From assembly GCA_902526645.1 (NCBI GenBank), contig CABZLS010000002.1, positions 48,925 to 112,924 on the forward strand: DNA of 64,000 nucleotides, written 5' to 3'. A model generated the notes under the pieces. The model saw nothing but the letters and a program-made list of their open reading frames with translations, had not been told where the DNA came from and did not search any database. Source of the DNA: an uncultured Pelagibacteraceae bacterium (GTDB lineage Bacteria; Pseudomonadota; Alphaproteobacteria; Pelagibacterales; Pelagibacteraceae). How positions within the stretch are numbered: the first letter of the stretch is position 1; each line of letters opens with the position of its first letter. The position numbers and the translations under genes were made by a program. This document shows positions 25,216 to 33,970 of this stretch, piece by piece.

Positions 25216-25896
25216 ATGATTTTCAAACAATTATTCGATAAAAATTCCTCAACATATACCTATTTAATCTCATCTGGAAAAGGAAGAGAGGCATTAATTA
25301 TTGATCCAGTGATAGAAAATGTTGGTGAATATATTAATTTACTAAAAGAGTTAGATTTAAAATTAGTAAAAGTAATTGATACTCATATACATGCAGATCA
25401 TGTAACAGGAGCTTCTAAGCTTAAAGATATTACTAAATGTTCTACTATTATGGGCGCCCATACTCCTGCAGATGCCGTTGAAATAAAAGTTAAAGATGAT
25501 GAATATATTAGTCTAGATAATCTTAAAATTAGAGCAATGTATACTCCTGGACATACTTCAGATAGTTATAGCTTTTTAATGGATAATTATCTTTTTTCAG
25601 GTGACACACTACTAATTAACGGGACTGGTCGAACAGACTTTCAAAATGGTAGTTCAAAAGATGCTTATAATTCAATATTTAATAAACTTTTAAAATTGCC
25701 TGAGGAAACTCTTTTGTACCCTGCTCATGATTATAAAGGTGAAAAAGTAAGTACGATTGGAAAAGAAAAAAAACAAAATCCTAGATTACAAGTAAGCAGT
25801 GTTGATGAGTATATTGAAATCATGAACAATCTTAATTTAAAAAAACCTACTCAAATTGATTTTAATGTATCTAAAAATATTAATTTAGGTGTTTAA
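25216..25896 (+). CDS. metallo-beta-lactamase-fold hydrolase, ETHE1-like persulfide dioxygenase candidate
   Basis: 226 aa. HIHADH (57-62) is the metal motif, with further ligands in YTPGHTSDSYSF, LFSGDTLLINGTGRTDFQ and YPAHDY. GTGRTDFQ and the spacing match the ETHE1/glyoxalase-II-like mononuclear iron persulfide dioxygenases rather than glyoxalase II proper. It would oxidise glutathione persulfide in sulfide detoxification. It converges on the thioredoxin-like gene (1 bp between stops). Confidence 0.82.
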   Translation: MIFKQLFDKNSSTYTYLISSGKGREALIIDPVIENVGEYINLLKELDLKLVKVIDTHIHADHVTGASKLKDITKCSTIMGAHTPADAVEIKVKDDEYISLDNLKIRAMYTPGHTSDSYSFLMDNYLFSGDTLLINGTGRTDFQNGSSKDAYNSIFNKLLKLPEETLLYPAHDYKGEKVSTIGKEKKQNPRLQVSSVDEYIEIMNNLNLKKPTQIDFNVSKNINLGV

Positions 25897-25897
25897 A

Positions 25898-26266
25898 TTA
25901 AATCGAGGACTCTAAAGCTTTATAGATTAATTCTTTAGTAGTCTCTCCAAGACTTCGATAAACTTCTATATTATCTTTGAAAATTAAAAGTGTAGTTTGA
26001 TATTGTACATTAAAAAAATTAGCAATTTCTTTGTTGGTGACATCAAATGCAAAATATTCAATATTCTTAAAATCATTTTTTGCTTTTTGTAAAACTTTCA
26101 TTTGACTAGCACATGACATACAATACTTAATCCATGAGCTCACCACTACAACCTTGCCTTCAGATTGTGCTTTATCAAATAATTCTTTTTTAAAAGTTGT
26201 TTCTTTTTCCATCGCATTGACATTGAATGTAAATAAAAGAAAACAAATAATTAAAATTTTTTCCAT
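25898..26266 (-). CDS. exported thioredoxin-fold protein
   Basis: 122 aa. Signal peptide (1-18, ILIICFLLFTFNVNA), then a thioredoxin fold with a CMSC active site (Cys49, Cys52) in SSWIKYCMSCASQMKVL, like the C-terminal domain of DsbD. The cis-Pro loop is replaced by YQTTLLIF (Thr at the usual cis-Pro position), which may change its redox properties. Probably reduces or transfers electrons to periplasmic disulfides. Confidence 0.8.
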   Translation of the reverse strand: MEKILIICFLLFTFNVNAMEKETTFKKELFDKAQSEGKVVVVSSWIKYCMSCASQMKVLQKAKNDFKNIEYFAFDVTNKEIANFFNVQYQTTLLIFKDNIEVYRSLGETTKELIYKALESSI

Positions 26267-26272
26267 AATTAT

Positions 26273-26587
26273 TTATACAACAAATATTAAAAACCAATAA
26301 GAAGCTAATCCTGAAAATATTGTCGCAATTATACTTCTAGAGAAAATACCAATAACCATTGCAATTATTGCAGCTAATATCTTTGGATTATTATCTATTA
26401 CGAACAAGCCTTTATCATTAATAAAAATTGCTGGAAAAATTATTGCAGGAAATATTGCAGACGGCACAAACGACAATATCTCCCTAATTCTATCATTAAA
26501 CATTTCTTTTTTAATTAAAGCTATCATAGAAAATCTCGTTAGATAGGTAATCAATCCACAATATAGAATTAATGCCCAATTGCTCAT
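26273..26587 (-). CDS. azlD: AzlD family branched-chain amino acid exporter subunit
   Basis: 104 aa, three to four membrane helices, with the AzlD pattern YLTRFSMIAL near the N-terminus and PAIFPAIIFPA in the middle. Overlaps azlC by 4 bp. AzlCD exports branched-chain amino acids and analogues. Confidence 0.85.
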   Translation of the reverse strand: MSNWALILYCGLITYLTRFSMIALIKKEMFNDRIREILSFVPSAIFPAIIFPAIFINDKGLFVIDNNPKILAAIIAMVIGIFSRSIIATIFSGLASYWFLIFVV

Positions 26588-27276
26588 GCTTTTTTATTTT
26601 CCCTTGTCAATATCATTGCTGTAAATAATCCCGCTAAAGCCGCAACTATGACGTAAGCTTTGAAAGGAATATAATTATATCCAAGTGTAGCCACTAATCC
26701 TGAGATTATAATTACAATAACATTTATAAATTTTCTAAAGTCGTTAACTAATAAAGCTAGAAACGTTAATGGAACAGCAAAACTTAAACCAAGTTTTTCT
26801 GGAATAGCGGCCCCAAGAATAATACCTAAAAATGTAGTTGATTGCCAGATTACCCAACAAGTGGCTCCACCACCAACTAAATGAAAATATCTATTATTAT
26901 TTTTATTTTTCTTGAGATATTCATTAGATACTGCAAAAGCTTGATCAATTAAAAAGTAAGAAATTATTATTTTCCAGACTAATTTTAAATCTGATATGTG
27001 TTCAGAAACTACAGCACCATAAAGAAGATGTCGGGAGTTGACGGCCCCAACTGAACTAATAATTACTAAAGAAGACGCACCTCCAGAAAATAATTGTAAA
27101 AGAACTATTTGAGAAGCACCCCCAAATACTATTAAAGACATTCCCATCGTTTCTAATGGGGTAAAACCAATATCAATTGATAGTACACCAAATATCAAAC
27201 CAAAAGGTACCACCGGTATCATTAATGGACTTACATCAATTATTCCTTTCAAAAAAATCTGAAGATTACTTTTCAT
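26584..27276 (-). CDS. azlC: AzlC family branched-chain amino acid exporter subunit
   Basis: 230 aa, about seven helices. PVVPFGLIFGVLS, SLIVFGGASQIVLLQL and NSRHLLYG are the conserved AzlC segments (GG-AQF-like and N-RHxLYG). Paired with azlD by overlapping stop/start. Nineteen bp downstream of the iron ABC ATPase gene, so it may be read through from the Fur-controlled promoter. Confidence 0.88.
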   Translation of the reverse strand: MKSNLQIFLKGIIDVSPLMIPVVPFGLIFGVLSIDIGFTPLETMGMSLIVFGGASQIVLLQLFSGGASSLVIISSVGAVNSRHLLYGAVVSEHISDLKLVWKIIISYFLIDQAFAVSNEYLKKNKNNNRYFHLVGGGATCWVIWQSTTFLGIILGAAIPEKLGLSFAVPLTFLALLVNDFRKFINVIVIIISGLVATLGYNYIPFKAYVIVAALAGLFTAMILTRENKKA

Positions 27277-27295
27277 TTTATTAAAATACTTTTTA

Positions 27296-28357
27296 TTAGA
27301 AGCAAACTATATGATCAATATGAATTGGCTTTTTAATACCAAATTTTTCATCAACTTCATGTTGATGTATATGATGGGAATGAACAAAAACTGGAATTAT
27401 TGCATTACTTGGGGTTTTTAGAGTATAAATAAAATTAGTACCTCTAAATTTTCTATCTATTATATCAAATTTTAAATTACTTTTATCATCATGGTGTAGA
27501 TCCTCTGGTTGCACTAGAAGTTTAACTTTTGAGCCTATTGGAAATGGTTTTACAAAATTACCTGTGATTGTACCAAGGTCTTTATTTTCTAAACTTTTAG
27601 GACTTGTTACCTCAGCTGGAATTAAGGTGCCTCTATTTAAAAAATTAACAACCTCAATAGAGTTTGGTAAATGATAAACATTATATGGATCATCAAATTG
27701 TTTGAGCTCATTATTTAAAATTATTCCACATTTTGATCCCAAATAAAAAGCCTCATAAGAGTCATGTGTAACTATTATTGTGGTAATTTTTAAAATCTTA
27801 AGTATTTTTTTTAATTTTTCTTGAATCTCTTCCTTAAAGCTTTGATCAATATTTGATAATGGCTCGTCTAACAGTAACAATTCGGGCTGAGTTATTAAAG
27901 ATCTTGCAAGAGATGCTCTTTGTGCCTCACCTGCGCTAATTTCGTGTGGGTACTTATTTAGTATTCGTTGGATATCTAAAAGATCAACTATTTCTTTTAA
28001 ACTAATTTTTTTTTCATTCTTTTCTTTATTTCTTTCTGAGCCGAGTAATATATTTTTTTCAACTGTGTAATGTGGAAATAAGCTGTTATCTTGAAAAGCA
28101 AGTGATATATTTCTATCTTCTGGCTCTAAATTAATTTTTTCTGAGGATAAAATTTTACCATTTAATTCAATTGTGCCCTTTTTTATTTTTTCAAGACCTG
28201 CAATTGTTCTTAAAATAGTTGTTTTTCCAATTCCTGATGGGCCCAAAAGACATATAACATCCCCCTCATTTTCAATTGAAAAAGAAACATTTTTAACTTT
28301 TGTTTTGTTACTTATGCTAAAATCAACATTTTTAACTTCAAAAAAATTTTTATTCAT
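27296..28357 (-). CDS. fbpC: ferric iron ABC transporter, ATP-binding protein
   Basis: Energises Fe(III) import from the periplasmic binding protein. 353 aa: nucleotide-binding domain (about 1-235) plus TOBE-like C-terminal domain with a His-rich tail (HSHHIHQHEVDEK). Walker A GPSGIGKTT (39-47) and Walker B LLLLDE (160-165) are intact. The signature is SAGEAQR (141-147) instead of LSGGQ/E, an unusual Gly-to-Ala change. Overlaps fbpB by 8 bp. Confidence 0.87.
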   Translation of the reverse strand: MNKNFFEVKNVDFSISNKTKVKNVSFSIENEGDVICLLGPSGIGKTTILRTIAGLEKIKKGTIELNGKILSSEKINLEPEDRNISLAFQDNSLFPHYTVEKNILLGSERNKEKNEKKISLKEIVDLLDIQRILNKYPHEISAGEAQRASLARSLITQPELLLLDEPLSNIDQSFKEEIQEKLKKILKILKITTIIVTHDSYEAFYLGSKCGIILNNELKQFDDPYNVYHLPNSIEVVNFLNRGTLIPAEVTSPKSLENKDLGTITGNFVKPFPIGSKVKLLVQPEDLHHDDKSNLKFDIIDRKFRGTNFIYTLKTPSNAIIPVFVHSHHIHQHEVDEKFGIKKPIHIDHIVCF

Positions 28358-29969
28358 AATTATCTCTTAAGATATATTTAGATGTAATGATTATGAAAAA
28401 AGTTGCAATCAAAATCAAAAATAATGAAGGTACCGCAGCAGCCTCGAGTAAATCCTCCGATGCAGAGATATATGCTGTTGTTGCAAAAGTTTCAAAATTA
28501 AAGGGTCTTAAAATGAGAGTAATAGGTAGTTCTCTTATAATTTCTAAAGAGACTAATATTCCAACAAATAATAAAGAATTTCTTAGAAAAGGAATGTGAA
28601 TATTCATAAAAGTTTTTCTTTTTGAATAACCTAGTAAATATGAGCTTTCATCAACTGAAATATTAATTTTTTCATAGCCTGATTTAATTCCATTATATGC
28701 AAGTGAATAAAATCTAATAAAGTATACAAGTACTAATCCAAGAATTGATCCTATAAAAACTTTTTTGATAGAAACAAAACCCAAATTTTTAATCACACTA
28801 TCATCAAACCATGCAACAAAGGTAATGAATGCGACAGCTAAAATTACTCCAGGAATTGCATAACCTGAAATAGATAATGTTGATAAAATATTTAACGTTT
28901 TATTTTTATTTACTCTGTTTCCATAATTTGAAACTAAACCAAATATTATCAACAGTAGACTTGATAAAATTACTAAGTAAAGAGTATTCATTAATAAATC
29001 TAAAATTTTTAAATCAAACAAATTTTCTGGAAATTTAAAGGTCCAATACATCATCTGACTAAGTGGAAATAAAAAGCTTAAAAAGAATACTAAAAAACAA
29101 AAGGAAAATGCTAAAAAAGCTTTTTTACCTGAAAGTTGTATTTTTTGTTTTTGTTTAAATCCTGCTTTAGTATTGAAGTGATATTTGGCATTTTTTCTAG
29201 ATAAATTTTCTAAAATAAAAAGTGCAAAAATAAATAACAATAAAAAGAACGATAATTGGTTTGCAAATGCTAAATCATCAAAAGCAATCCATGAATTATA
29301 GATACCCGTTGTTAACGTATTTATTGAGAAGAAATCTACCGCACCAAATTCAGCAAGTGTTTCCATAGCCACTAGCGATAAGCCAGCAACTATAGCAGGT
29401 CGTGCTGCTGGAAGAATAATTGAATAAAATGCCTTAAACTTTGTAAACCCTAGGTTTTTTCCCAAATCAATTATGTTTTGTGATTGATACAAAAATGATG
29501 CTCTAGCTAGAATATAGACATAGGCATAAAGTGAAAATGAAATCGATAATACCACACCTAATAAACCATCAAATTTAGGAATAATTTGGTTGTAATTACC
29601 CTCACCAAATAAACTTTTTAAAATAGTATAGGCGGTACCATAATTTTCAAAAAAAGCTGTTAAGGAATATGCATAGATATAAGGTGGTACAGCAAAAGAT
29701 AAAATTAGTGCCCATTTAAAAAAATTACTAAACGGAAAATCAAAAAATGAAACTAAGTAAGCTGATCCTGTCCCTATAAAAAAAGTTAAAATTAAAACAC
29801 TCGCCAATAAGATTAAAGAATTAAAAATATACTCCATTAAAAAAGTATCTTTTAATACTTGATAGTAATTAGAGGTATTATCTAAAAAACTAGAAAAGAC
29901 AGTTAAAATTGGAATAATTACAAATAATGAAATTACAAAAGAAGATATATACCAAAAATTTATTCTCAT
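28350..29969 (-). CDS. fbpB: ferric iron ABC transporter, permease
   Basis: 539 aa with about twelve transmembrane helices in two homologous halves, the duplicated layout of FbpB/AfuB. Each half has an EAA-type loop (LGKNLGFTKFKAFYSIILP and SYLLGYSKRKTFMNIHIP) for docking the ATPase. Separated from the upstream small Cys-rich gene by 92 bp holding a strong hairpin, which may lower permease output relative to the binding protein. Confidence 0.92.
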   Translation of the reverse strand: MRINFWYISSFVISLFVIIPILTVFSSFLDNTSNYYQVLKDTFLMEYIFNSLILLASVLILTFFIGTGSAYLVSFFDFPFSNFFKWALILSFAVPPYIYAYSLTAFFENYGTAYTILKSLFGEGNYNQIIPKFDGLLGVVLSISFSLYAYVYILARASFLYQSQNIIDLGKNLGFTKFKAFYSIILPAARPAIVAGLSLVAMETLAEFGAVDFFSINTLTTGIYNSWIAFDDLAFANQLSFFLLLFIFALFILENLSRKNAKYHFNTKAGFKQKQKIQLSGKKAFLAFSFCFLVFFLSFLFPLSQMMYWTFKFPENLFDLKILDLLMNTLYLVILSSLLLIIFGLVSNYGNRVNKNKTLNILSTLSISGYAIPGVILAVAFITFVAWFDDSVIKNLGFVSIKKVFIGSILGLVLVYFIRFYSLAYNGIKSGYEKINISVDESSYLLGYSKRKTFMNIHIPFLRNSLLFVGILVSLEIIRELPITLILRPFNFETFATTAYISASEDLLEAAAVPSLFLILIATFFIIITSKYILRDNYE

Positions 29970-30005
29970 AATTTATAATCCGCCTTATAAACATGAAAGT
30001 ATTAT

Positions 30006-30050
30006 GTTCATGGCCTTAATAAGGAGACATCTTAGTTAAGGCACATGAAC
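30006..30050. promoter_or_regulatory. long near-perfect hairpin in the iron-transport operon
   Basis: Arms 30006-30019 (GTTCATGGCCTTAA) and 30036-30050 (TTAAGGCACATGAAC) pair over 14 bp with a single bulged A, and the loop adds TAAG/CTTA. No T-run follows on the minus (transcribed) strand, so a simple terminator is unlikely. An RNA-stability or processing element between fbpA-mini-gene and fbpB is more plausible. Confidence 0.6.
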
Positions 30051-30061
30051 ACCCAGAAAAA

Positions 30062-30232
30062 TCAAAAATCAAATACTTTTAGGATATGCGGAACCTCCTC
30101 AGTTTCAATTTCTGAAAGCTTTCTGTTATTTACTCTTTTGTTGATTTTTTCACACTCCAAACTACATGGGGAACATGCTTTGGAAGATTTATTTAAATCA
30201 ACTTCAGAAATAAATTTCTTTTTTTCTTCCAT
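30062..30232 (-). CDS. 56-aa cysteine-motif protein inside the iron-uptake operon
   Basis: ATG at 30232-30230, TGA at 30064-30062. The ATG lies 3 bp after the fbpA stop (GGAAG-TAA-CAA-ATG), so it is positioned for coupled translation. Contains KACSPCSLECEKIN (Cys20, Cys23, Cys27: CxxCxxxC) after a charged helix, and is hydrophilic without a signal peptide. A short cytosolic metal or Fe-S binding peptide is plausible. A + strand ORF over the same bases (30045-30281) runs through the fbpA 3' end and lacks a ribosome-binding site. Confidence 0.62.
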   Translation of the reverse strand: MEEKKKFISEVDLNKSSKACSPCSLECEKINKRVNNRKLSEIETEEVPHILKVFDF

Positions 30233-30235
30233 TTG

Positions 30236-31264
30236 TTACTTCCAACCAGCAGTTGTCATTACTTCTACTGCAGCAGCTTGATTTTTTCCATAAGAAGCTA
30301 ATTTAGTTTTCATATCTTGTTTGAAATCTAATCCCAAATTATTGACTACTAATGGACTTGGTGAAACACCATCAATCATTGGAAACTCAAAAGTATTATT
30401 TGTAAAATGCTCTTGAGACTCTGGAGTTAATAAAAACTCTACAAGTTTTACAGCATTAGCTTTGTTAGGCGCACCTTTTACTAAGGCAGCACAACTAACA
30501 TTCATGTGCGTTCCTCTATCGTTTTGATTAGGAAAAAAAGCTTTAACTTTTTTTGCAGCTTCTTGTTGCTCTGCACCTTTTTTACCAGATAACATAAGAG
30601 CCAAATAGTAAGTATTAGCTACAGCAATATCAGCTTCACCCGCTGCGACTGCCATAATTTGAGCTCTATCATTACCTGTTGGTGTTCTTGCCATGTTTGC
30701 AACAACTCCTTCAGCCCATGCTGCTGTTGCAGCTTTCCCATTATTTTTAATTAAAGACGCTACAAGAGATTTATTATAAATGTTGCTAGATTTTCTTATT
30801 ACTAATCTACCTTTCCATTTTGGATCAGCTAAACCTTCATAAGTCATTCCAGATAATTCAGCACCAGTTACTCTTTCTGGTGAATAATAAATTATTCTTG
30901 CTCTTTTTGCGATTCCAACCCACTTATTTGTTCTAAAGCTTTTTGGAACAGCATCTTTAATAGCTGCAGATGTTAAACCACCTTGAAGTGCACCTTTTGC
31001 ATCCATTGCACCACATCTTCCTGCGTCTGCAGTGATGTATAAGTCAGCAGATGAGTCTGCACCTTCACTAATGATTCTTTTTTCTAAAGCACCTGATTTT
31101 CCATTTATCAAATTAACTTTGATCCCAGTCATATTTGTAAATTTAGAATAAAGCTCAGAGTCTGCTTTATAGTGTCTTGCATTAAAAACATTTACTTCAC
31201 TTGCCATTGCAATAGATGAAACAAGCAAAGATGCAATTAATGCCAAAATCTGCATTTTTTTCAT
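30236..31264 (-). CDS. fbpA: ferric iron ABC transporter, periplasmic binding protein
   Basis: 342 aa. Signal peptide MKKMQILALIASLLVSSIAMA (cleavage after residue 21). The mature protein begins SEVNVFNARHYKADSELYSKF, typical of FbpA/FutA iron-binding proteins, and the adjacent Tyr219-Tyr220 (ANTYYLAL) are the canonical iron ligands. First gene of a minus-strand operon fbpA, 56-aa gene, fbpB, fbpC, and preceded by Fur-type operator sequence, so expected to be induced by iron limitation. Confidence 0.93.
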   Translation of the reverse strand: MKKMQILALIASLLVSSIAMASEVNVFNARHYKADSELYSKFTNMTGIKVNLINGKSGALEKRIISEGADSSADLYITADAGRCGAMDAKGALQGGLTSAAIKDAVPKSFRTNKWVGIAKRARIIYYSPERVTGAELSGMTYEGLADPKWKGRLVIRKSSNIYNKSLVASLIKNNGKAATAAWAEGVVANMARTPTGNDRAQIMAVAAGEADIAVANTYYLALMLSGKKGAEQQEAAKKVKAFFPNQNDRGTHMNVSCAALVKGAPNKANAVKLVEFLLTPESQEHFTNNTFEFPMIDGVSPSPLVVNNLGLDFKQDMKTKLASYGKNQAAAVEVMTTAGWK

Positions 31265-31290
31265 TTTTTTTTACTCTTTCTTACGCACAA

Positions 31291-31336
31291 TTGATTGAGA
31301 ATGATAACTATTATCAATGAGAATGATTATCAATCG
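31291..31336 (-). promoter_or_regulatory. tandem Fur-box-like operator upstream of fbpA
   Basis: Two overlapping imperfect palindromes, TGAGAATGATAACTATTATCA (about 31296-31316) and TGAGAATGATTATCA (31319-31333), contain the repeated hexamer-like units GAGAAT/GATAAT/TTATCA of the Fur consensus. They sit about 30-70 bp before the fbpA start, where they would block RNA polymerase when iron is sufficient. The regulator could be Fur or a related family member. Confidence 0.8.
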
Positions 31337-31386
31337 CAAGAGTGTCGCACTTTAAAACCTCAGGTTGTAAATTTGTGTTTTAAAAT

Positions 31387-32277
31387 TTAAGACTTCCAGT
31401 CGCCTATTTTACTAAATAAAAAATTTCTAAAAGCCTGAACCCTTGCTGTATTTTTTAGGGATTGAGGATAAACAAAGTGGGCTTCTGTTATTGGACCCTC
31501 AGATTTAGGAAGAACTTTAATCACATTATTCGAATTTTCGACTAAATATTCAGGCAACGCTGCTAATCCTACACCAGACTCTACAGCAAGTAATAAACCC
31601 ATAACACTATTAACCTTCATTATTGGTTTTCTTTTTTTTCCTTCTGACATCCCTAATTTAAGAACCCAGTCAGGATTATATACTGGAGAAGGCGCACCTT
31701 TTCCAAAAGAAATAAATTTATGTTTATTTAAGTCATTTATTGATTTTGGCATCCCATATTTTTCTAAATATTTGTTTGAGCCATAAATATAGTATTTTAA
31801 ATCAACTAATTTTTTTTGAATATAGTTCAATTGTTTTGGTCTTCTCATAAAAATTCCAATATCTGCCTGTCTAGTGCTTAAATCTAATTCTTTATCTTCA
31901 AAAATTAACTCGATTTCAATCTCAGGATTTAATCTCATAAATTCTTGGATTCTAGGTGTTAACCAATGAGTACCAAAACTTCTCACTGTTGTAATAGTTA
32001 ATTTTCCTGTAGGTTTGTTTTTTTGATCACCTAAAGATGTCTCTACCTCTTTTAGTTTACTTATTACTTCATGGGCAGTTTTGAAAACATATTCGCCATT
32101 TTCTGTTAGAGTAAGTCCTCTAGCATGTCTCTCAAACAACTGGACTTTTAAATCTTGTTCGAGTGATTGGATTTGTCTGCTTATTGCTGATTGACTAAGG
32201 TTTAAGTTTATAGTTGCGTTAGTAAAACTTCCTGCTTCCGCAACAGCATGAAATATTTTTAGTTTATCCCAATCCAT
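31387..32277 (-). CDS. LysR-family transcriptional regulator
   Basis: 296 aa. N-terminal winged helix-turn-helix (MDWDKLKIFHAVAEAGSFT and LNLSQSAISRQIQSLE), linker helix, and C-terminal effector-binding domain. Shares one base pair with the end of the acuI-like gene (TAATG-type junction), so it is cotranscribed with it and folE. Possible target is the acuI-like gene or the flanking fbpA; nothing in the sequence decides. Confidence 0.9.
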   Translation of the reverse strand: MDWDKLKIFHAVAEAGSFTNATINLNLSQSAISRQIQSLEQDLKVQLFERHARGLTLTENGEYVFKTAHEVISKLKEVETSLGDQKNKPTGKLTITTVRSFGTHWLTPRIQEFMRLNPEIEIELIFEDKELDLSTRQADIGIFMRRPKQLNYIQKKLVDLKYYIYGSNKYLEKYGMPKSINDLNKHKFISFGKGAPSPVYNPDWVLKLGMSEGKKRKPIMKVNSVMGLLLAVESGVGLAALPEYLVENSNNVIKVLPKSEGPITEAHFVYPQSLKNTARVQAFRNFLFSKIGDWKS

Positions 32278-33278
32278 TATTTGTTTACATCAACCAAAAC
32301 TCTTCCAGAAATCTCACCTTTAAGTATTTTAGGATAAGTTTCAATTAAGTCCTCCAAACTAACTATTTGAATAGATTTTTCTAATAAATCAAAATCAATC
32401 AATTTTGATGCCTCGCCCCAAATAAATTCTCTTCTTCTAATACTGCAATTTGCAGAGTCCATTCCCCATAGTTTAATTCCTCTCAACATAAATGGAATTA
32501 CATTTGTATTTAGTTCGTTAGTATTTGCGTTTCCACACACTGCAATTATACCTGTCGGGTTTGTTTGAACAATTGCATTAGCTAAAATTTTTCCCCCTAC
32601 AGTGTCTACAACTCCATCCCACAAGCCTTTATCAATTAGCTTTGGATCTTTATCAAATTCTGCGCGATTTATTACGTTTTTAGCACCTAGAGATTTTAAA
32701 TAATTAGCCTTAGAGTCTTTTCCTGATACAGCAGTAACATCATATCCCATTTTGTTTAAAATCATTACTGCAGTACTTCCTACACCACCTGTTGCTCCTG
32801 TAACCAATACATTTTTTACTTTTTCACCAAGTAAAATCTCCTCTCTTGCTTTGATCGCAAAAGCAGCCATCAAGGAAGTAAAACCTGCCGTACCTAAAAT
32901 CATAGCCTGTTTACTAGTTAAGTCTTTTGGTTTTTTTACTAGAAAATCACTATTTACTTTTGCTATTTGTGAATATCCTCCATAAAAAATTTCTCCTACT
33001 CTAAAGCCAGTTAAAATTACTTCATCGCCAGAATTAAATTTTGAGCTTTGACTTTCTAAAACTGTACCAGAAAAATCTATTCCAGGTATATGGGGAAATT
33101 CTTTTACTAATCTTCCTCCATTTTTTAAAATCATTCCATCTTTAAAATTAAGATCTGAATAATCGACTTTTATAGTTACATCACCATGCTTTAAAAAACT
33201 TTTATCTATAGATTTTACTTCTCTAGTAAACTCCTCACCTTTTTGATTCAGGATTAAAGCTTTAAATTGTTCAGACAC
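32277..33278 (-). CDS. acuI: MDR-family oxidoreductase, acrylyl-CoA reductase (AcuI/YhdH) type
   Basis: NADPH-dependent medium-chain reductase without structural or catalytic zinc. 333 aa. DYSDLNFKDGMILKNGGRLVKEFP and HIPGIDFSGTVLES are close to AcuI/YhdH; VTGATGGVGSTAVMILNKMG binds NADPH. AcuI detoxifies acryloyl-CoA made from DMSP cleavage or 3-mercaptopropionate routes. dmdA lies 13 kb downstream in the same window. Alternative: a general enone reductase of the same family. Confidence 0.82.
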   Translation of the reverse strand: MSEQFKALILNQKGEEFTREVKSIDKSFLKHGDVTIKVDYSDLNFKDGMILKNGGRLVKEFPHIPGIDFSGTVLESQSSKFNSGDEVILTGFRVGEIFYGGYSQIAKVNSDFLVKKPKDLTSKQAMILGTAGFTSLMAAFAIKAREEILLGEKVKNVLVTGATGGVGSTAVMILNKMGYDVTAVSGKDSKANYLKSLGAKNVINRAEFDKDPKLIDKGLWDGVVDTVGGKILANAIVQTNPTGIIAVCGNANTNELNTNVIPFMLRGIKLWGMDSANCSIRRREFIWGEASKLIDFDLLEKSIQIVSLEDLIETYPKILKGEISGRVLVDVNK

Positions 33279-33279
33279 T

Positions 33280-33894
33280 TTATTCTTTTGTTATACTAAT
33301 AAATCTCAAGTATCTATTTTGATAACTAAGATCCTCTTTGAATTGACCTAAATAATAGTTTGTTACAGTTGATGCTTGCTCTTTTTTAATTCCTCTCATT
33401 GTCATACATTGATGAGTAGAATCGATAGTTACTGCTACACCCTTAGCATCCAGAGATTTCATTAAGGTATTCGCAATCTGCATGGTTAATCTCTCTTGTG
33501 TCTGTAATCTTTTTGAAAAAACTTCAACAACTCTTGCTAATTTACTTAATCCAACCACTCGATCTTTTGGAATATATGCTACGTGTGCTTTACCAATTAT
33601 AGGTGCCATATGATGTTCACAATGACTTTGTACTGAAATATTTTTTTGAATGACCATATCATCATAACCTTCAACATCACCAAAAGTTTTTTCTAATACT
33701 TCATTTGGGTCCTCTTTATACCCCTTAAAATATTCTTTAAAAGCTTTAACAACTCTTTTAGGAGTTTCTAATAAACCTTCTCGGTTAGGATCTTCACCCA
33801 TCCAGGTTAAAATAGTTTTGAAAGCCTCTTCAGCATCTTTATCTGATACTTTTTTTAAATCTTTATTGTTGTCTGTATTTTTAACTAGTTTCAT
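33280..33894 (-). CDS. folE: GTP cyclohydrolase I
   Basis: Converts GTP to 7,8-dihydroneopterin triphosphate for folate. 204 aa. QSHCEHHMAPIIGKAHVAYIP supplies the zinc Cys/His and catalytic His; TIDSTHQCMTMRGI carries the second Cys. Type IA enzyme. Folate supply fits the heavy use of tetrahydrofolate by the GcvT-fold enzymes in this window. It is 1 bp upstream of the acuI-like gene on the same strand. Confidence 0.95.
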   Translation of the reverse strand: MKLVKNTDNNKDLKKVSDKDAEEAFKTILTWMGEDPNREGLLETPKRVVKAFKEYFKGYKEDPNEVLEKTFGDVEGYDDMVIQKNISVQSHCEHHMAPIIGKAHVAYIPKDRVVGLSKLARVVEVFSKRLQTQERLTMQIANTLMKSLDAKGVAVTIDSTHQCMTMRGIKKEQASTVTNYYLGQFKEDLSYQNRYLRFISITKE

Positions 33895-33970
33895 TGGACG
33901 TTTTATACCTATAAATGCTTCTTTTTAAAATATTTAATATATCTAGATATGTGCTACATAATCACCTTAA

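Noticed and set aside
30045..30281. 78-codon + strand ORF over the end of the iron-binding gene
   Set aside because: It lacks a ribosome-binding site, runs through the fbpA 3' end and lies antisense to the better minus-strand 56-aa ORF with clustered Cys and coupled start.
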